Source of the DNA: Alphaproteobacteria bacterium
GTDB lineage: Bacteria; Pseudomonadota; Alphaproteobacteria; Micropepsales; Micropepsaceae
Reading direction: 5' to 3'
Assembly (NCBI GenBank): GCA_026400305.1
Contig: JAPLPI010000161.1
Location: 1 to 6,675, forward strand
DNA length: 6,675 nucleotides
The notes beneath the pieces are model-generated. The model had not been told where the DNA came from, made no database searches, and saw only the letters and a program-made list of their open reading frames with translations. Position 1 is the first letter of the stretch. Each line of letters opens with the position of its first letter. Below, in pieces: positions 5,434 to 6,675 of the stretch. The position numbers and the translations under genes were made by a program.

Positions 5434-6675
5434 GCGAGGCACTCTTCATAATCTGTGCGAGGAGCAGCAGCGACGATACCCTTTTCTTTCTTCTCCAGCT
5501 GGCCCGCAAAACCGGCGCGGCTGATGGACTTGGAGCGGCAGTAATAGAGGCTCTTGATGCCCCGTTCCCACGCCGTCCAATGCAACATGTGCAGGTCCCA
5601 CTTGTCGATGTCGGCTGGCAGGAACAGGTTCAGCGACTGGCTCTGGCAGATATAGGGGGTGCGGTCGGCGGCCAGCTCGATGATCCAACGCTGGTCTATC
5701 TCAAAGGCTGTGCGGAAGACGGTCTTTTCCTCGTCACTCAGGCAGTCCAGGTGCTGGACAGATCCTTCCTGCTCGACAATGGACTGCCAGGCGGCGTCGG
5801 TGTTCTGGCCCTTAGTCTCCAGCAGATCCTGCAGGTAGGGATTGCGGACCGAGAAGGAGCCCGAAAGAGTCTTGTGTGTGTAAACATTGGCCGGTATCGG
5901 CTCGACACAGGCACTGGTGCCGCCGCAGATGATCGAGATCGAGGCGGTGGGTGCGATGGCGATCTTGTGGCTGAAGCGGGCCTTCATGCCCTTCTCGCGG
6001 GCGTCCTCACAGGCCCCACGCTCTTCGGCCAAATGATAAGACGCCGCATCAGCTTCGCGGCGTATCTTATTGAAGATACGTAGATTCCACGATTTTGCCA
6101 TTGCGCTTTCCAGTGGGATATTCTTGAGCTGCAGGAAGGAGTGGAAGCCCATCACACCCAGGCCGACCGAGCGTTCGCGCAGGGCGCTGTACTTGGCGCG
6201 GTGCATGGAATCCGGCGCGGTCTCGATGAAGCTCGTCAGCACATTGTCCAGCATGCGCAGCACGTCTTCGACAAAGCCCTCGGTCTCGTTCCACTGGTCC
6301 CAGGTCTCGATGTTCAGGGACGACAAACAGCAGACCGCGGTGCGTTCCTTGCCGTCATGGTCAATGCCGGTCGGCAGGGTGATTTCGCTGCACAGGTTGG
6401 AGGTGTTGACCTTCAGCCCCAGCTCGCGCTGGTGCTTAGGAAGGGCCCGGTTCACCGCATCGATGTTCAGGATATAGGGCTCGCCGGTCTGCAGGCGGGT
6501 TTCCAGGATACGCTGCCACAATTCGCGGGCATTGACCTCGCGCAGGACCTGCTGGTCCTTGGGGCTGCGCAGGCCGAACATCTTACCCTCCTTCACGCAG
6601 TCCATGAACTCGTCGGTGATGTTGATGCCGTGATGCAGGTTCAGGCCCTTGCGGTTGAAGTCGCCCGAGGCCTTG
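5424..6675 (-). CDS. nrdA: Ribonucleotide reductase class I alpha subunit (NrdA), C-terminal part (5' end beyond the window)
   Basis: The frame is open to the right edge, so the ATG at 6605 is internal: the upstream codons read SGDFNRKGLNLHHGINITDE, continuous with the enzyme. NrdA is the cytoplasmic catalytic subunit that reduces ribonucleotides to deoxyribonucleotides. Active-site features are clear. NTSNLCSEI (around 6402-6378) holds the Asn, radical Cys and Glu equivalent to E. coli Asn437, Cys439 and Glu441. AVCCLSSLN supplies the second redox Cys (Cys462 equivalent). APTASISIICGGTSACVEP is the usual phosphate-binding block. SLYYCRS carries the adjacent tyrosines equivalent to Tyr730 and Tyr731. 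The C-terminus ends CLACQ, a CxxC pair for re-reduction by thioredoxin or glutaredoxin. The first redox Cys and any ATP-cone domain lie outside the window. The stop overlaps the nrdB start, so the two are one transcription unit with nrdA first; its promoter is not in view. Confidence 0.97.
   Translation of the reverse strand, partial: KASGDFNRKGLNLHHGINITDEFMDCVKEGKMFGLRSPKDQQVLREVNARELWQRILETRLQTGEPYILNIDAVNRALPKHQRELGLKVNTSNLCSEITLPTGIDHDGKERTAVCCLSSLNIETWDQWNETEGFVEDVLRMLDNVLTSFIETAPDSMHRAKYSALRERSVGLGVMGFHSFLQLKNIPLESAMAKSWNLRIFNKIRREADAASYHLAEERGACEDAREKGMKARFSHKIAIAPTASISIICGGTSACVEPIPANVYTHKTLSGSFSVRNPYLQDLLETKGQNTDAAWQSIVEQEGSVQHLDCLSDEEKTVFRTAFEIDQRWIIELAADRTPYICQSQSLNLFLPADIDKWDLHMLHWTAWERGIKSLYYCRSKSISRAGFAGQLEKKEKGIVAAAPRTDYEECLACQ
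5442..5447 (-). promoter_or_regulatory. Ribosome binding site GAAGAG for nrdB, inside the 3' end of nrdA
   Basis: On the minus strand GAAGAG precedes the ATG at 5433 by 8 bases, a normal spacing. It sits within the last codons of nrdA. Ribosomes finishing nrdA would therefore be close to the nrdB start, consistent with coupled translation and balanced subunit levels. It favours 5433 over the ATG at 5427. Confidence 0.5.

Overview
The window looks like a chromosomal piece of a GC-rich alphaproteobacterium. The evidence is the ppiD-trpE gene pair, the form of the short NrdA/NrdB proteins, and a membrane-anchored divergent polysaccharide deacetylase. Genus cannot be fixed from sequence alone. 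There is no rRNA, tRNA, CRISPR array, transposase or integrase.

Layout, left to right. On the + strand, the C-terminal third of a PpiD-type periplasmic folding factor (2-634) is followed after 7 bases by a complete trpE (642-2159). trpG does not follow. Instead there is a broken single-domain response regulator (2212-2597), carrying an in-frame amber stop and two frame changes. It runs tail to tail into a minus-strand divergent polysaccharide deacetylase (2594-3604). Next, also on the minus strand, is a relic of the C-terminal part of an EmrB/DHA2-type drug exporter (about 3685-4192), with an internal amber stop and a frame-shifting deletion. A small intact GIY-YIG protein (4234-4485, +) follows. 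The right-hand third holds the minus-strand nrdA-nrdB pair for class I ribonucleotide reductase: nrdA (5424 to beyond the right edge) overlaps nrdB (4492-5433) and is translated first.

How the genes work together. nrdA and nrdB form an obvious functional unit making deoxyribonucleotides. ppiD and trpE are neighbours by conserved order rather than by shared function. The middle (about 2160-4230) is a corridor of gene decay around one intact deacetylase.

The observation most worth checking is nrdB. All the di-iron ligands and the radical tyrosine are present, but the reading frame stops at the HPLP motif. As I recall the family, homologues there continue for a further 30 or so residues, forming the tail that docks on NrdA and relays the radical. 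The convergent GIY-YIG gene ends only 6 bases from that stop and occupies the DNA where the tail would be. I found no new multi-gene system; the region reads as ordinary housekeeping genes interrupted by decay.
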